This document shows positions 48,830-61,942 of a DNA stretch of 64,000 nt, piece after piece; position 1 is the first letter of the stretch, and every line of letters begins with the position of its first letter. The notes below the pieces were generated by a model. That model did no database searches, was not told the origin of the DNA, and saw only the letters and a program-made list of their open reading frames with translations. The stretch lies in assembly GCA_022747635.1 (NCBI GenBank), contig JAKTNV010000003.1, positions 51,834,857-51,898,856 of the forward strand. The letters run 5' to 3'. A program made the translations under genes and the position numbers. Source of the stretch: Hetaerina americana (taxonomy: Eukaryota > Arthropoda > Insecta > Odonata > Calopterygidae).

Positions 48830-49687
48830 CAAGGTTTGTCCAAAGAGTAGTAGGACTGAGTCGATTAAGAAAAAATTCTTGCCAGAGTCGATGCATTCAC
48901 TCAAAAGTCTTCGAAGTAGCACCCTGGAAGGCGGTGCCCGGAATGCTGCTAAGGTCTCACGTCACGGCCTGTTGTAACGCTTCCGCCGAGCCGTTATAAC
49001 GTCCTTTCAGCACGGATTTGAGGTGGGGGAAGAGAAAGAAGCCTGGTGAGGTATTGTCTAAAACATTTGGTTCCTCATTCACATGGTCGAGAAGCTCTTG
49101 GCAGATCCGCGTCCGTCTTACCTTTTGTTCGTCCGGGAGCACTCGCGGCACCAACTTCGCACATACATTTCTCATACCCATGTTTTTCCTTGCAAGTCGA
49201 TGCACTTTACTTTTAGGGATGCGAAGTTCAACAGGAAACATGCGGAAACAGCGATCCCTGTCCAGTCTTCTAGATTTTCGTCACTTTTTGATGTAGAAGG
49301 ACGTCCTGAACGTTCAGCGTCTTCAACATCTTCTCTACCCTACCGAAACAATTCGTGCCTCTCAAAAACACCCGATCTATTCATGACGTAATCACCATAA
49401 GCTGCCTTGAGTATGCCATGAGTCTCTTTCCATGTTTTTCGCAGTTTCACGAAAACTTTGATGGCGTAGCGTTGTTCCAATAACCGGTTCATGACGGAGT
49501 GTAACGAGGTCACATTATAGAGGTTTGGCAAACAAAATATCTAAACTCCGAAAAAGCTGGGAGCCAACTGCCACCGACCTCCAGCCTTTCCAGAGACACC
49601 CCTCTCTCGAACCCAGCCAGAGAAAACGCCGCTCGTCCGTCCCTCTACCCGGGAAAAAATGTCATACTACTTTTGGGACAGATCTTG
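48830..49687 (-). mobile_element. Internally deleted mariner-type transposon
   Basis: The minus-strand 5' end CAAGATCTGTCCCAAAAGTA (from 49687) matches the other end CAAGGTTTGTCCAAAGAGTA (from 48830) as a TIR. TA lies at 48828-48829 and CA at the other side. The element is 858 bp and lacks the middle of the transposase. Confidence 0.85.
48957..49531 (-). pseudogene. Mariner-type transposase, core deleted and frameshifted
   Basis: The start is near LLEQRYAIKVFVKLRKTWKE, the first helix-turn-helix. A damaged linker follows. The frame at 49241-48957 then gives KSKVHRLARKNMGMRNVCAK, LVPRVLPDEQKVRRTRICQE, and jumps from VLDN directly to FFLFPHLKSVLKGRY. In the intact family about 100 residues with the first two catalytic aspartates lie between these points, and the third (in SPDL) is also altered. 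It resembles the 62-kb copy, which keeps the opposite half. Confidence 0.82.
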
Positions 49688-49689
49688 CA

Positions 49690-51040
49690 CCAATTTATCC
49701 ACCTTCCTCTGAACGACTCCCGAATAAATGGCCTGTTGAAGTTTGTCACAAAAATCTTGACCTTCGTATTTCAAACTGAGGTAATATTTCCTTTTAGTTC
49801 GTTGTGGCCTCGAAAATAATATTTTATTCGTAATAAATTGACTTTAATACTTTCATAAAAACTAATTACTTAAATATTAATTTCCATGCTACTTTCATTC
49901 AATTCAAGAATACAGGGTTTCCCTCTGGAAGCATACATATTTATAGGCCTTGGAGGACCGACTAAGACGATATTTGCCCGGACGAGGGAAAAGTCATTAG
50001 ATTTCCGAAGCCCAATTTTGACCACAATCACACCTTCGTCGGTATTTGTTGGCTTGAACACAAACGAAAGTAGACCTATCCAGATGTTTTACTCTTGAAT
50101 GCTTTTGTATCGTTTAGCATTTAATATTTTGTTTTTAAAACCTAAGATGCCATCGATTTTTTCATGCAAGACAGGGTTTTAATGTACTACCGACGTATCA
50201 GAATAATATTAACACTATTGTAATTATTATAATACATCTTGTAGGATGGAAATACTCGGAAACCACGAACTCCGCAGATATTCTATGTTGACAACATAGG
50301 AAATGCTGACAATTTCATTGATACGGCTCCTCGGCGTGAACAATACAACCATTATGGCGGAACTTAAATTATCCTGGGAAAAAATTTCTATTCAATTGTA
50401 CTGTAAAATATTTTATTTTAATGCCAACTTTAATTTAAAATCTTTATGATGAAGGTAAGCTAGAATCATTTAAAATCTTTTTAAAGTCAATCCTTACATA
50501 TTCGATGATTTCTAGTTTAACTTTGCGGAAATCCATCATCGCTGAAGCAAAGAAACTTTGTTCTGATGCGTCAAAACTAGTTTTACCCAATAAAAAATTT
50601 AGTTGAGAGATACATTGAGTTTTTTTTAAACTTCAATCAATGTTAATGTATATGTTAAAAGCGTTTGGTAAACGAATGAGTTATTGTTGTGAGACATATC
50701 TTTAATTAACAAATTCCTTGAAGCAGTTGCACAAACAATCCCTTGGTATTATAATTTCAGCAGGAGAATGGAAAATGTAAAAGTAATTTGTCTTGAACTA
50801 GATGATTTGACATTCGTAATATTCCTGAATTGGCTTAATAATATTCCACATTAATTATTTTGTAGTTAAGTTAGCTGCATGCGACGTCAATTAGAAATCT
50901 TCAAGTGAATCCGAATATATTAAAATATAAAGACACTAGGTCATCTATTTAATGAAAACTTACTTACCTGTTTCGGCATAACATCATGTTGCATTGGAAC
51001 CTTTTTTAAATAATTTTTTTACCTCAAAAGTTGATATGCT
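49690..51040. other. Gene-free AT-rich stretch
   Basis: No recognisable gene or element. Confidence 0.45.
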
Positions 51041-51043
51041 CAT

Positions 51044-51145
<102 letters not shown>

Positions 51146-51640
51146 GATATTTTCTTATCCATTCTGGGATCAAATTCGTATATAAGTATTAGTAGGTGAG
51201 TGCGTCAAATCGTGAGTATTCGTGGATCAAATTCGTATATAATCCCCCACAAACTCTAGTGTAGTATTTTCAACCGAATTGCTCTCCCCAGGTTTCCCGA
51301 TTTCAATCAGATTCACCTATGCATTTCTAGCATAGTGAAAGCGGAATGGAACAGAAAAAAACATTTTCTTTAAAGAGTTGATTATGCTTCCCATAGTTTC
51401 TGTTACAACAAATGCAGATTACTTCGTTGGAGTATTGCCATGGAACCACTCTCAAATAAGTGACACAAACTCTAATGAGGTACTCTCCGGTTTAATATTT
51501 TAATTGCTTTATTTCAGTGTTTCACACATCACGGAACAACTGGATAAGTAAGATACATTGTTAATGATAACTTTGGCATTGGTGATTAATTGGGAATAAC
51601 ATCTATTTTGTGAATTTATGATTTGAAATTAATACCTCTT

Positions 51641-51926
51641 AGCTCGTGGGGCGTTAACATAGTGGTTCAATCGAGCGTTTGCAGCATATAGGAGGGGCCT
51701 GAGTTCAAACCCCAGTTTGTTGGACGACCTCATTGAAACTCTTAGCTTAAATATTTGATGACCTTCAGAAATGTATGAAAAACGAATGGTGGCAAAGGTA
51801 AAGAAACTATTTGCTCCTCTCTCCTGTTTGTGTGAATTTCACACGCCATTTTGCGGGGCATTTTACACTCATATCAAACTATCTACACTACCTATCAAAA
51901 TCAACCGTCAGGTTCACTACTGCATA
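51641..51926 (+). repeat. tRNA-derived SINE, diverged copy
   Basis: The head has ACATAGTGGTTCAATCGAG and a B-box GAGTTCAAACCCC near 51701. The body keeps GTAAAGAAACTATTTGCTCC and GTGTGAATTTCACACGCC, and the tail GTCAGGTTCACTACTGCA matches the 22.0-kb copy. Its length equals that copy. Confidence 0.7.
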
Positions 51927-52699
51927 TTGGGTAACTTTGTGCATGATTTATATTTTCATTATTGGGTAAAGCCAGGTGTTGTCAGAGTGGTTGTTTCATT
52001 CATTAATTTCATAACTACTTTTCGAGGTAATAACACATTTAAGTACAAATATGGCCACTTAGCTTTTACAATTTTAATGTATCTGTGTATGTGCCTGTGC
52101 GTTGATTTGTAGATGTGAAGATGTTTTTATGAGGCTGTGTGTTGTTAGTTAATTGATTTTGAAATCGTTTACTCATAAAGTGTATGGGTTATTGGTGAAA
52201 TGCGACAATCATCACAAAGTCCCAAAATTTAAAATTTTAATCAAAAATTCTGTTTTTCGAATGACATTTTGGGCCAGGCACAAGTTGCTTATTTTCTATT
52301 ATCGAACGGATATCCGTCAAGTTGAGTTGGTTTTTCATTGAGTTCCACTTAAATTCATGGATTTTTGCCGCCTATTTAGAGGCTGCCTACTATTTTTTTT
52401 AAATAGATGGTGATATATGCCTTATATTTGTGAAAAATATGGATCCCTCTAATGATAATTCCATCTTTTATGACGTTAGACAACGGCTATGGGGTAGATA
52501 ATGGTAACTCTTATCTCGTTGATCCCGTATTCAAGGTTAATGGGGAAGTAATCGCTCCCTGATGAAACTTAGTGCTTCAAAATAATATTGCTCATGATCC
52601 TTAATTATTAGTTAATTCTGTAAATTTGCCCCTGAACTGATGTTGTCTTCAATTTCTGGTAGCAGAACGTCTTTCTTTCGACCACCTACTCGTATTCAT

Positions 52700-52799
52700 N
52701 NNNNNNNNNNNNNNNNNNNNNNNNNNNNNNNNNNNNNNNNNNNNNNNNNNNNNNNNNNNNNNNNNNNNNNNNNNNNNNNNNNNNNNNNNNNNNNNNNNN
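52700..52799. other. Assembly gap of 100 N
   Basis: Exactly 100 N, a placeholder size. True length and content are unknown. It lies about 1 kb downstream (in gene direction) of the last visible lectin exon. Confidence 1.
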
Positions 52800-53770
52800 T
52801 AAGGCAAAAAAGCTATATAGTTGCAATTAAATCAAGGCAAGACATTTTTCGTTGATGGGACCTTTGAATTATCTTACGGATGGAAAATATGAATAGTGCA
52901 AGCTGTGTTATTCACCAGCCGATTGATGCTGCGAAGGTAACTTTTAACAGAGTCATCCGCTAAATGTGCATAGAAACGCGACAATTTCAGGGTGCAAAAA
53001 ATAAGGTGAATGATTTTTACACTCCGAAATTTTTGCATTCTTGATTTTTACAGAAGTCTCAATGTAAGAAAGTCAGTCAAAAAGAGAAATGTACATTGCG
53101 GTACACGGATTTCCAAAGATGAAAGATGAATTTCCAAAGATAAATTTGACTCTAAGGGAAACTGTGTCTGAAGGTGATTGACATGTTTACAATGTTTTCC
53201 ATGCATTTCACCAAAGCTGATCACACTATGATCACTAATTAAATTGTAAAGTGTAAATTAAAGTTGTATTTAAAATGCGTATTTATGTAAGATTTTTGAA
53301 ACTTCTACGTTTAGCCAAAATAGCCTCAGAAACGTCACCCTACTATGTAAGGTTTCTTGAGGTAATTTTCTACATATTTTCTATGAAGCTATTGCTTTTA
53401 AAATTTTCAATCCTTTCAAAGAATATATAAAGTTTACTATATTTTCTGTCTTTTAAGTACACGAAACTTTACTGAAAGGCGAAATTACAATTTTAGATTG
53501 TTTAACGTATGTATAAAATGCATTAAAACATTTATCTAAAGTGGGAGACAAATTGTTTGATTTACTCAATTAAATAATTAAATCAGAGTTGGTTATGCTC
53601 ATATTCGGCCAAAAATAGAAGTTAAGGAGCACATGAAGAAGAAGAGAAGAATGAGAAAGAAATGTCTTGGCAATTTAATGTTTTGCAAATTACTGCACGC
53701 AAAATAATGCCTTACCTTCTAGTTTAATCAAATTCTAATCTTTTAAGTAGAACTATCTTATTTTACGCAC

Positions 53771-54010
53771 CAAATATAGTGACGAATTCCCCCTCCTTAG
53801 CCCGATCGTGGAATCCCAAGAATATTGAAATGCCATTGGTCATTGAATGTAGCACATTACTCTCTGCATCTGAATTAACTATCGCCAGGTGGGCTCCTTC
53901 TTTTGCACACGTAGAATAAGCTTCATCCCATCCTCCTGGTGACTGGGCATGATATTTATAGTATCCCACTCCAGGGTACAGCAAATAGCCAGGTGGAATG
54001 GGCGGTGGAA
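53771..54010 (-). CDS. C-type lectin, exon 3 (first half of the CTLD)
   Basis: The acceptor tatctacag is followed by a proline-rich linker (VPPPIPPGY) and LLYPGVGYYKYHAQ, which opens the lectin domain. Then come GGWDEAYSTCAKEGAHLAIV, the conserved Cys and HLA.(I/V)NS core, and IFLGFHDRAKEGEFVTIFG, the equivalent of the (W/F)(I/L)G.HD strand. It is 240 nt, phase 1 to phase 1, with donor TTTG|gtgcgt. The exon encoding the second half (the G..W..G.P.N...DC ligand-binding loops and terminal cysteines) should follow but was not found down to 52800. Confidence 0.87.
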
Positions 54011-54121
54011 CTGTAGATATAATTATTCATTAATAGAATAGTAGACAACCTGCCAAGTAAATATACACCAGCCAAGTAATTAATTTGAGTGAGAATTCAA
54101 AGCCCTCTGACTCAGATTTAC

Positions 54122-54160
54122 CGGTATTGTATTTACCCGTACACACGATGGATACCAAAC
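54122..54160 (-). CDS. C-type lectin, microexon 2
   Basis: The acceptor is tatgcag with a T-rich tract, ending just upstream of 54160. The exon reads, in phase with exon 1, GLVSIVCTGKYNT. This fits the CTGK-like end of the N-terminal domain in this lectin family. The donor is ACCG|gtaaat (39 nt). An upstream donor ACGG|gtaaat would give a 24-nt exon ending at 54137. Both lengths are multiples of three, so frame is kept either way. A larger exon extending toward 54260 is possible but lacks a good acceptor. Confidence 0.6.
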
Positions 54161-54910
54161 CTGCATATGCAGAAAAATCACTCAGACAGGACTTATTCTT
54201 TGGAAGTTGGCAATACAAGCAATTGAGAGAATCGGTAAAAGAAGCGAAGTAGTAAGCCACCCGGGGAATTTTTAAGAACTATTTTGAGAGTAAATATAGA
54301 CTTACTTTTTTATGTATCAATGCAAGTAAGAGATAAAAAATTTATGCTTAAATTAGTCATGAAAATTCTCGGTTCACATACGTATGCATCACTAGTGAAG
54401 ACACTATGTTGCGATTTCAAACTTAAAAGCAAATTATTACCAGAAGCATTGGTTTTTAAATTTTATCTCTTTGCAAATCTTGATGCTTCATTTTACTATA
54501 AATATATCTACGATTTTTCGAGTTATGAAGTTTCTTTATTTCGGGCACTTTTCATTTAACTGAGGAGAAACTTCCATGTTTTTCAGAGGGTTTGTGAGAA
54601 TGATGGAGGTTGGATTAGTTCAGAAAATCGACGACCATTCTCCAATTGGTACGCTTTATATTAAACAAAGTGAACTTTTAATGACACATTAAATTAGAAA
54701 CTTTTTCAAGAGGTTACTAGAAAAGTCGAGTTTTCTGCAAATCCGATGCATACCTAGACGAACATAATCGAATATATTGATTTATAACATCACTTTATGG
54801 AATGATTTTATTCCTATACAAGGACTAAAATTTACATACAAATACAAGGATCCATCATGTGCCCATAAAATACATTCGCCATTTCAAAATATATTTTTAC
54901 TGATGATATA

Positions 54911-55101
54911 CGAGGGTAAGGTGAAGATTTTTCGGCCCGACAGAGATATGGCGTTCTAATCAGCAAACATTTATAATTCCTGCCTGAATGGCATGCCATT
55001 GATTCGTAAGACAAGTTTCAAATTGTTTCAAATTATACCATTTTAAAACTGAACATCATAGTCTTTTACTGTCAGGAAGAGAACGTTTTACCTTACCCTC
55101 G
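54911..55101. mobile_element. 191-bp MITE with mariner-like termini, in lectin intron 1
   Basis: CGAGGGTAAGGT at 54911 and its reverse complement ending at 55101 form 12-bp inverted repeats, 14 bp counting the flanking TA on both sides (54909-54910 and 55102-55103). The tip resembles mariner TIRs (CGAGGGT). The interior has no coding capacity, so it would depend on a transposase from elsewhere. Confidence 0.7.
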
Positions 55102-55535
55102 TATACATGTTACGAAATATGATGCATTTTCTTCTGTTCGGAACATTGCCACATAACCACAGTTCTTTCTTCTGTAGCAGTGGATATAGTTATGAAGGTA
55201 AATAAAAGAGTAATTCATATTTTTTTGCTCAGTATACTTATAGTACATGTTGATGTAACATCTGCCTTCATTATGCCTCGATATACCATAGAGATACATG
55301 ATATTAGATGATCGAATCTGGAATTAATCGAACAAAACTTTGAGATATTCAATGAGTAAAAAGGTGAGACCTCTCATAATTAGGGTTAAAAGTGGACTTT
55401 CTTCTGGCTGATTGAATCACCGTAGAAATATTAACTAGAATAAATCTAGTTGTAATTGATCAAAATACCTATATTTAAGAGTGCGTTTAAACAGTTGGAA
55501 AGTGTCCGCATTTTAAGAGAAAAAAAGATAATTAC

Positions 55536-55803
55536 CGTTTAGAGTTCCGTGAATGTGAAGTCTTTCCAATCCACCGTAATAATCTGACTTCAGCTCAATG
55601 TGAAATTTCCAGTTCTTAGGTAGCTGCGGTGACTCATTGTTCACTACAAATTTGGTGATCCAATGCCCTGTTTGATTCTTCCTTGCATTCAAATCGATTA
55701 CTATAGATCGATTATTTTGGTTATCGCTGTAAGTTAATTCCGCCCATGATGCCCTATAGAGACACGCTAGTACGCAAAGGAGAACCAAGCGGGAGAATGA
55801 CAT
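55536..55803 (-). CDS. LPS-binding-protein-like C-type lectin, exon 1
   Basis: The gene resembles insect hemolymph lipopolysaccharide-binding proteins: secreted C-type lectins that bind microbial surface sugars and act in humoral immunity. Exon 1 encodes residues 1-89 plus one base. I chose the ATG at 55803-55801 because it starts a classic signal peptide (MSFSRLVLLCVLACLYRASW, cleavage likely after A21); in-frame upstream ATGs would spoil it. The N-terminal domain contains RKNQTGHWITKFVVNNE, with the TGHWI block of this family. The donor is AACG|gtaatt, phase 1. An arthropod initiator-like TCAGT lies at 55834-55830, 27-31 nt upstream of the ATG, with no clear TATA box. Function is by family resemblance. 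Confidence 0.82.
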
Positions 55804-55899
55804 GCTGCTCCAAGTGACACAGCATCTGCACTGAGATTTCATTATCCCTTGGGTCTCAAGCACGCACACTCCGAGATGATTGTCACTTTGCTATTCGGC

Positions 55900-58800
55900 G
55901 TTAGGAAAACAAAATAATCGAGCCAACTTAGTATACATTTTCTCAAAATGGTTTTTATCAATAGTTTTTCATTGTATGCCGTCATACCAAGGACATATTT
56001 TCCAGATGACTCGCTTTCTTCCAGCTGGAGTATCAACCTTTAGGCTGGAAAATAGTCTTTTTAGAGGAGGCGATTGACAGCTGAGGTTACTTGTGCCGGA
56101 GAATAGCATAGCTCCTTGTTTATATCAGTATTTAATGCTAAGCCGATGCACAGTTTTTTGAATCGGAAAAAACGTTCCATTTTGTGTTTCTAGAGTCCGG
56201 AATTTCTGGAAATATTGAGATTTAGCTGTATGGAAATGAGGGATTAACATCACATGAAGTCACCTTATGGTTTGTGCTGATGGGAATAGAGAAGTCAGGG
56301 CTGGCGTTGCAATCAAATTGCACAAGAGATACGCCAAATTTTCAATGGTGACTCATCAAAAAACATACACTTTATATAACTGCGCAAATATTTATAACAA
56401 TAATCGAAGGAGTAATAAAATTACAGGAACAGGAAACCACAGCAATTTCTTTCTTAGATTATTCAAGAAAATACGCCAAAAGAAGCGTAAAAATAGGTTA
56501 TGATTCAAGACATTTTAGTAAAAATGCTGTAAGTTGAATAAAATCGTTGTAACAAATAAATTTAGTAAAAAATAAAATTTTACCAGAAATTAACTCTATT
56601 GATAAATAAATTTCAAGAAACTTGAATATCTAGTGAAAAATCTTTTGTTGACTCTTTTTCATTTGAAATAAAAACTATTAACAAGGGAACACCCATGTTT
56701 GCACGTTTACATGCGAAAACCCTTCTAATTGATATAATCAGATCCAAAAGTAACTCGATATGTTGAAGTTTTACTAAATTAGTCAAAATAATCTTTCAGA
56801 TCGAATATATATTATAACGATTTGTCCCAATGACGGATATTAAAAATTATTAATTATTACACAGTAACGATTTGTAATCTGTAAAAATTAAATTTTCATG
56901 TGGTGGAACAAAATTTTAAACCTCTGTTAGTCAAATATCCAAAGGAAAAAGTTCAAAAATATAATTTAGTAATTCACCTCCTACTTGACCTATACGACCA
57001 CATATCTTATCGTTTTGTCTCTTTACACCCTCTACCTTTCTTAAATACATGTATATTTAGGTTCCATTGATTTTTATTTTACCTTTAACAACTGATTCCG
57101 GCTTTTCATGTAAATACACCGGTGTCAACCGTTGTTACTCAACCAAATTTATTGCAATAGAGGTGAAACCATTATTAATGGTTTCTTCTATAACAATAGC
57201 ATAGCTTGTAACTTGAAATGATTCAGCTTGAAAGTGTCGCATAGGGTAGGACTAATAAATTACGTAAAACCCTCTGCGCAATTTGATATTATTTCAATAT
57301 TAGTACGTCATGTTAGAGCATTTTAATAGTACGGTCAGAGGTTAGAATTTCTTTTTTCACTACTTACTTAATGCTTTATCTATTATCTATCCTATTTAAT
57401 CGATCCAAGTTTCAACGGCTTCTCTCTGCTCTGTCATCTCAGACTCTAGCGGATGTCTTGGAATTTTTAGGTTAACTATTGAAAATAATATAACAACTCT
57501 TCCTGGCTTAGATGATGTGGAATTCTTCCATAATGCAAAGAAAGAGGAAAAATGCACTCATGTTCTACATTCATCAGCAAAATGTAACACTTAAGTGTTT
57601 CATTCTCTTGCCTTATTTAATAATTCTGCTGATTGGAACTGATTAGTATTGCATTATACTGTTTCTGTAGGTAATGTTGAAAATATACCGCACATGCGGA
57701 AAATTTAGGTGGAACTAGCAAGTAAAAACACTGCTATCCTCTTGAATGGTTTTACGAAGGAATGCGATATCATAGAGTTGAAAGCTATGACAGAAAGAAT
57801 GTGCTACCTACCTAAAACAAAGCTAACGCTCGAATGAGAGGCGTAAATGAGGGTTGAGTCCCTTGAATACGTTCACTAGTGAAGATCAAGAAAGAGAGAG
57901 TGCTTCATAATAAATCCAAAGGTGTTGTGTACTTCTATACTTACTGAAAATTTTGAGTACAGAAGTGTGTGACCTACTAAATAGAGCGACCATATGCTGA
58001 TAGAAAACTATATATTAGCACTAAAATCACTATTGTGCATAATGCTGTTAAATTTTGAGAAAAACCTAGTTTATAATTGAAATTTGCTAGTGAAAATAAT
58101 TTAAAATTACTCATTATACTAAAGTTATTAATTAAAGAAAAAAACGGGATACGCGAACGAAAGCGTAGCGAATCCATCACCTTAAGGACCATCACCTTAA
58201 GGACGCCAAGTTTCGTCACCCCAGTATTGGTTGTATATAAAATATAAGTATTAACATTTTGGTAGATATTAATAATTTAACTCTGTTTAAGTTTTTCAGT
58301 ATTGAGAACTTTTCTTTCACATCAAATTAAAGCATCAACATTTCCATACGGTGCACATATTTCTGAGAAATATAAAACAGTTAAGAAGGAATGTTAAAAA
58401 TTAATCAAGATTAATGAAGAATAATGTCTGCATGGAAAGGAAGTTAGAAAGTAAGATTTGCTATTTTTTTCTGAAATTGTTGTCTACATATATGAGATCT
58501 CTATCATGTAGTAATTCGAAGTTAATAACGAGCCTGGTAGGAAATTTACCTCCTTTAACCGAAGCACAAGGAAGAGTAATGGATGAGAACTTACGTAATG
58601 GGCAGGAGAAGTAGAAATGTTAAAAAGCCAGCTAGGGATCGAGTAAAGGGGCCAATTATGGTCTCAATCTCGTGGCCAAAGTTCCATGTTTAGTGTATTG
58701 CCCTCGATACAGTGTATTGCCGCGTTCAACTTTCGGGACTTGAAATATCCTTAGGGATAATCCCATCCCAAGAGCTGGCTGTTCGGAACGCTATCGCTCA

Positions 58801-61800
58801 TCCTCTTTGCAGAAATGAGTCTGATGGATGAAGGTGAGGGAAATTGAGAGCGACAGGAGGTAACAGGCAAGGAGAAGAAAGCAAAAAGAGATAACTAAAC
58901 AGGGTCAAAATCTTCCATCGAGACTAGGAGCGACATACAAGAGAGAAATAATTGTTATTCGAGTCTTGTTTTGGGCATGAAAACTTGAGAATGAGTACTA
59001 CACAAATGAGATTTTGAAATAAGAAGTTTTAGATTCATAGAGGCGAGGTGTGCCGATTTCTTATCATGAAGAGAATATTTTATTTCCCTTTTTACTGATG
59101 AAATGATGAAATAGAGGTTGTATTGAGTCTATTCTTCAAATATTTAAAAACAATCAATTTACATTTTAATAATTAAAAGATGCATCTCGACGGGGTGATA
59201 CTTCAGTATATTTTTCCGGGTATTAATTCGGGGTGTAATTGTGCATGATTATTTGGTACGAGTTCCAACCTGAAAGTCAAGAAGGCATTTCTTTGCGACC
59301 GTTTTGGCACCGGAAAATTAATAAACAGCTTTCGCGAAAAAGCATTTTCCTTCTGAGTTTCAACAAAGCCATTAAAAAGAAAGAAGTTACGTTAAATTAC
59401 TTGCCGTGATATATTGGGTATATTGCGGACCTTCTTTCAGTCTTACGTAGAGAGAGACAGGAGTTTGCGACCATAAAATTCTTCCTATCGGAAGTACATG
59501 TACTTTATCTCAGATAATTCATCTTAAATGTATTCTTTAGTAGAAGCATTAAAGCATCTTTTTTATCATTTGAAAGATAAACACATTCACCGTTGTCGTT
59601 TATACGAAATCGGATATCAGAAAATGGAACTTTGCCCAGGCAAAATGGAATATTTACGTCGAAAATGGGAGTTAAAAGTCTCCGCCGGCTTAGGGACCCG
59701 CAACCGTGCCTTCTTCTCATTCCTGGACCTGGGGAATAGACCTTTCCTCAATGCTCTTTTGCCGATTTCTATACATTTCTTACGTCGATGTAGTACTATT
59801 GAATATTATTTTTATCTCTTCTAATATACTGTGTACTTTAAGTATTTATCAATCCCTGAAACTAAACAGTCAACCAACGAATGAAAATACCTTCGACCCA
59901 AAGCCAACGTATTTGGAAGAGAACAGGTTTTTCTGATCGATTTTTAATTCTTCATAGGAGTGACTCATTGAAAAAATGCGATAAAAGTTCAAAATGCCAT
60001 GGAACAGAAACTTGCAATGTGAGGTGATGAGGAAATACGTAGGAATTAATTACTCATATATGAGAGGTGAATGAAAAATCAGAAGTAATATACAAATTTT
60101 AAAAATCTGTGCTAAAATATCTTTAACTTTCATTTGAATTTTCAGCCACTCTGCTAGGGTAGAGTATCAATAGTTCTGACCTCTAACGACTATAAGGCAT
60201 ACGAAAAGAAAAAGTGTAATGGAGGAAAATTTTCTGTCGGTGTAGGAACCAGGAATCATTTTACTTTGGCGTGATCTCCATCGTGACTCAAACAATACCA
60301 TTTTTTCTCATTGACGGCTTATTTCCTCATTCTGAGCCTTTGTAGTCTATTTTAGAGGAAGATACCAGCTGAAAGCTTCGTTGTTTGTAGTTTGCAGAAC
60401 GGAGCTTTACGCAGATACCGATGCGCTCAACGACGAGGTTACTCAATCGAATACAGTATGGTTGTGTTTGTGATACTTCACGTCACTTAAAAAAATTTGT
60501 GTTTAGACTTTTGGTGTGAGGTGCAATGCTCCTAACTTCAGGTATACTAATCTCTTTTGACACTGGATAATACAACCTTCCAGCGTTTGCTAGACAAGCG
60601 TTACTTTATGGCACCGACTTTGATGTAAAGAGAGTGTATTCGTCATTAGTTGCATCCGGGGTGTCCAACGATAGCGCAGCACGATCGAACGTTTTGAACC
60701 ATGGAAATGAAAATGCGAGTGGAGTGGATTGTGAGAATGAACATTTGAGCGAGGGATAATGGTATGAGTTCGTCGAAAGGGGATCTGCAAACATGTCGTG
60801 AGTTCGAGCGGCAGGGATTTGATTAATTATGTAGCTATCCGACGACCAGGGGCCCGTGGGAATTTCCCCCGGAGAGGATTGCTTTCCACCCATTTGCCGA
60901 GTCTTGAGCTCCGAGACTATTGCATCGATATTTTTTTCTCAGAGATGGGATTATAACCAATCAAAAGCCATTATGATATCTCCGATTGGAATTATAGATT
61001 CAAATAACGCTAAACGTGTGGGTAAATCCTGGAATTAGAGATTATGATTACTAATATTTGCCCGTTAAAAATAGGCCCCAGAGAGTACTCGGGAAACGTT
61101 GAAAGAATTCTATTTTTAGGTTTCAAATCATGAAATGCGTGAGGAATATGAATTTGAGAGCTAGATATTAATGACATGAACAAACTTCGGTTATGTTAAG
61201 ACAAAATAATTTTGGCTATTTATCACTGAAATATTTCGAAATGAAGACCATACTTACTTTGAGAACAGTTTAGAATCTAGCGAGGGTTTCAATGCGTGCA
61301 CTAACAACGGAGGGTTAAAATTTAGTAGTTCGTTTCTAATTTTGACGAATGTTAAATATGAATTTAAGGACGTCTTTTATTATGCATGTTTCAATCTGTG
61401 TTTGATTAGTTGGTACAATTTTAGCCATAAAAAAACTTTATGACCAAAAAAGTTCATTTGAATTAAATATTCATTCAAAGGATGTTGATTTAAATGATTT
61501 ATGAGCTTACTTGACGAATTTTTAGCTTGTCTGTCAGTTATTTAAAGGGAGATAATTTTTTAATGAAAATATTCTTACATGCGGTCATAATACGTGTATG
61601 TTAAAATGGAATGTCCACTAAATTAACCATGTGAATTCATTTACTACTCGTATTCTTGAATAATTTTCCGCAGATAACGGTCAAATTTGAACTTTGAATT
61701 GAATTGAAATCCCCGCAGTGCATACCTATGTGGTGACTTTTTATGCTGATTAATTTTGTTTTATACCAGTTTTTGTTGAATCCATATCAACTTAGATTAT

Positions 61801-61889
61801 TATGGCGCACACCAATAGTATTGATATACATGGTATTACCACGTAATAATATATGATATTTTTACATAGTATTATAAATATATAATATC

Positions 61890-61890
<1 letters not shown>
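55900..61890. other. Long gene-free AT-rich stretch
   Basis: About 6 kb with no recognisable gene, RNA gene or element. A small exact duplication CCATCACCTTAAGGA occurs at about 58177-58208. Exons of unrecognised genes cannot be excluded. Confidence 0.42.

Positions 61891-61892
<2 letters not shown>

Positions 61893-61931
<39 letters not shown>
61893..61931. repeat. (TA)n microsatellite
   Basis: About 19 TA units, ending 12 bp before the mariner TIR. Confidence 0.97.
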
Positions 61932-61934
<3 letters not shown>

Positions 61935-61942
61935 AGAATATG

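Larger units (their letters stand above)
53771..55803 (-). other. Visible extent of the lectin gene (incomplete)
   Basis: Three exons in one frame are joined by two introns (54161-55535 and 54011-54121), all GT-AG, all phase 1. The visible protein is about 180 residues; family members are usually longer by one more CTLD half (roughly 70-90 residues). Intron 1 carries a MITE. The 3' end probably lies at the N gap or below it. The locus could be a functional gene with a missing exon or a partial duplicate, since such lectins often occur in families. Confidence 0.75.

Noticed and set aside
54163..54260. Extended lectin exon 2 with a Cys-rich peptide (FASFTDSLNCLYCQLPKNKS)
   Set aside because: It lacks a good acceptor upstream, and the T-rich tract ending in tatgcag just before 54160 marks the microexon start better. 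The CTGK junction fits the family without it.
59528..59824. 98-codon plus-strand frame
   Set aside because: It is overlapped by other frames, has no motif or splice context, and is within the length expected by chance.
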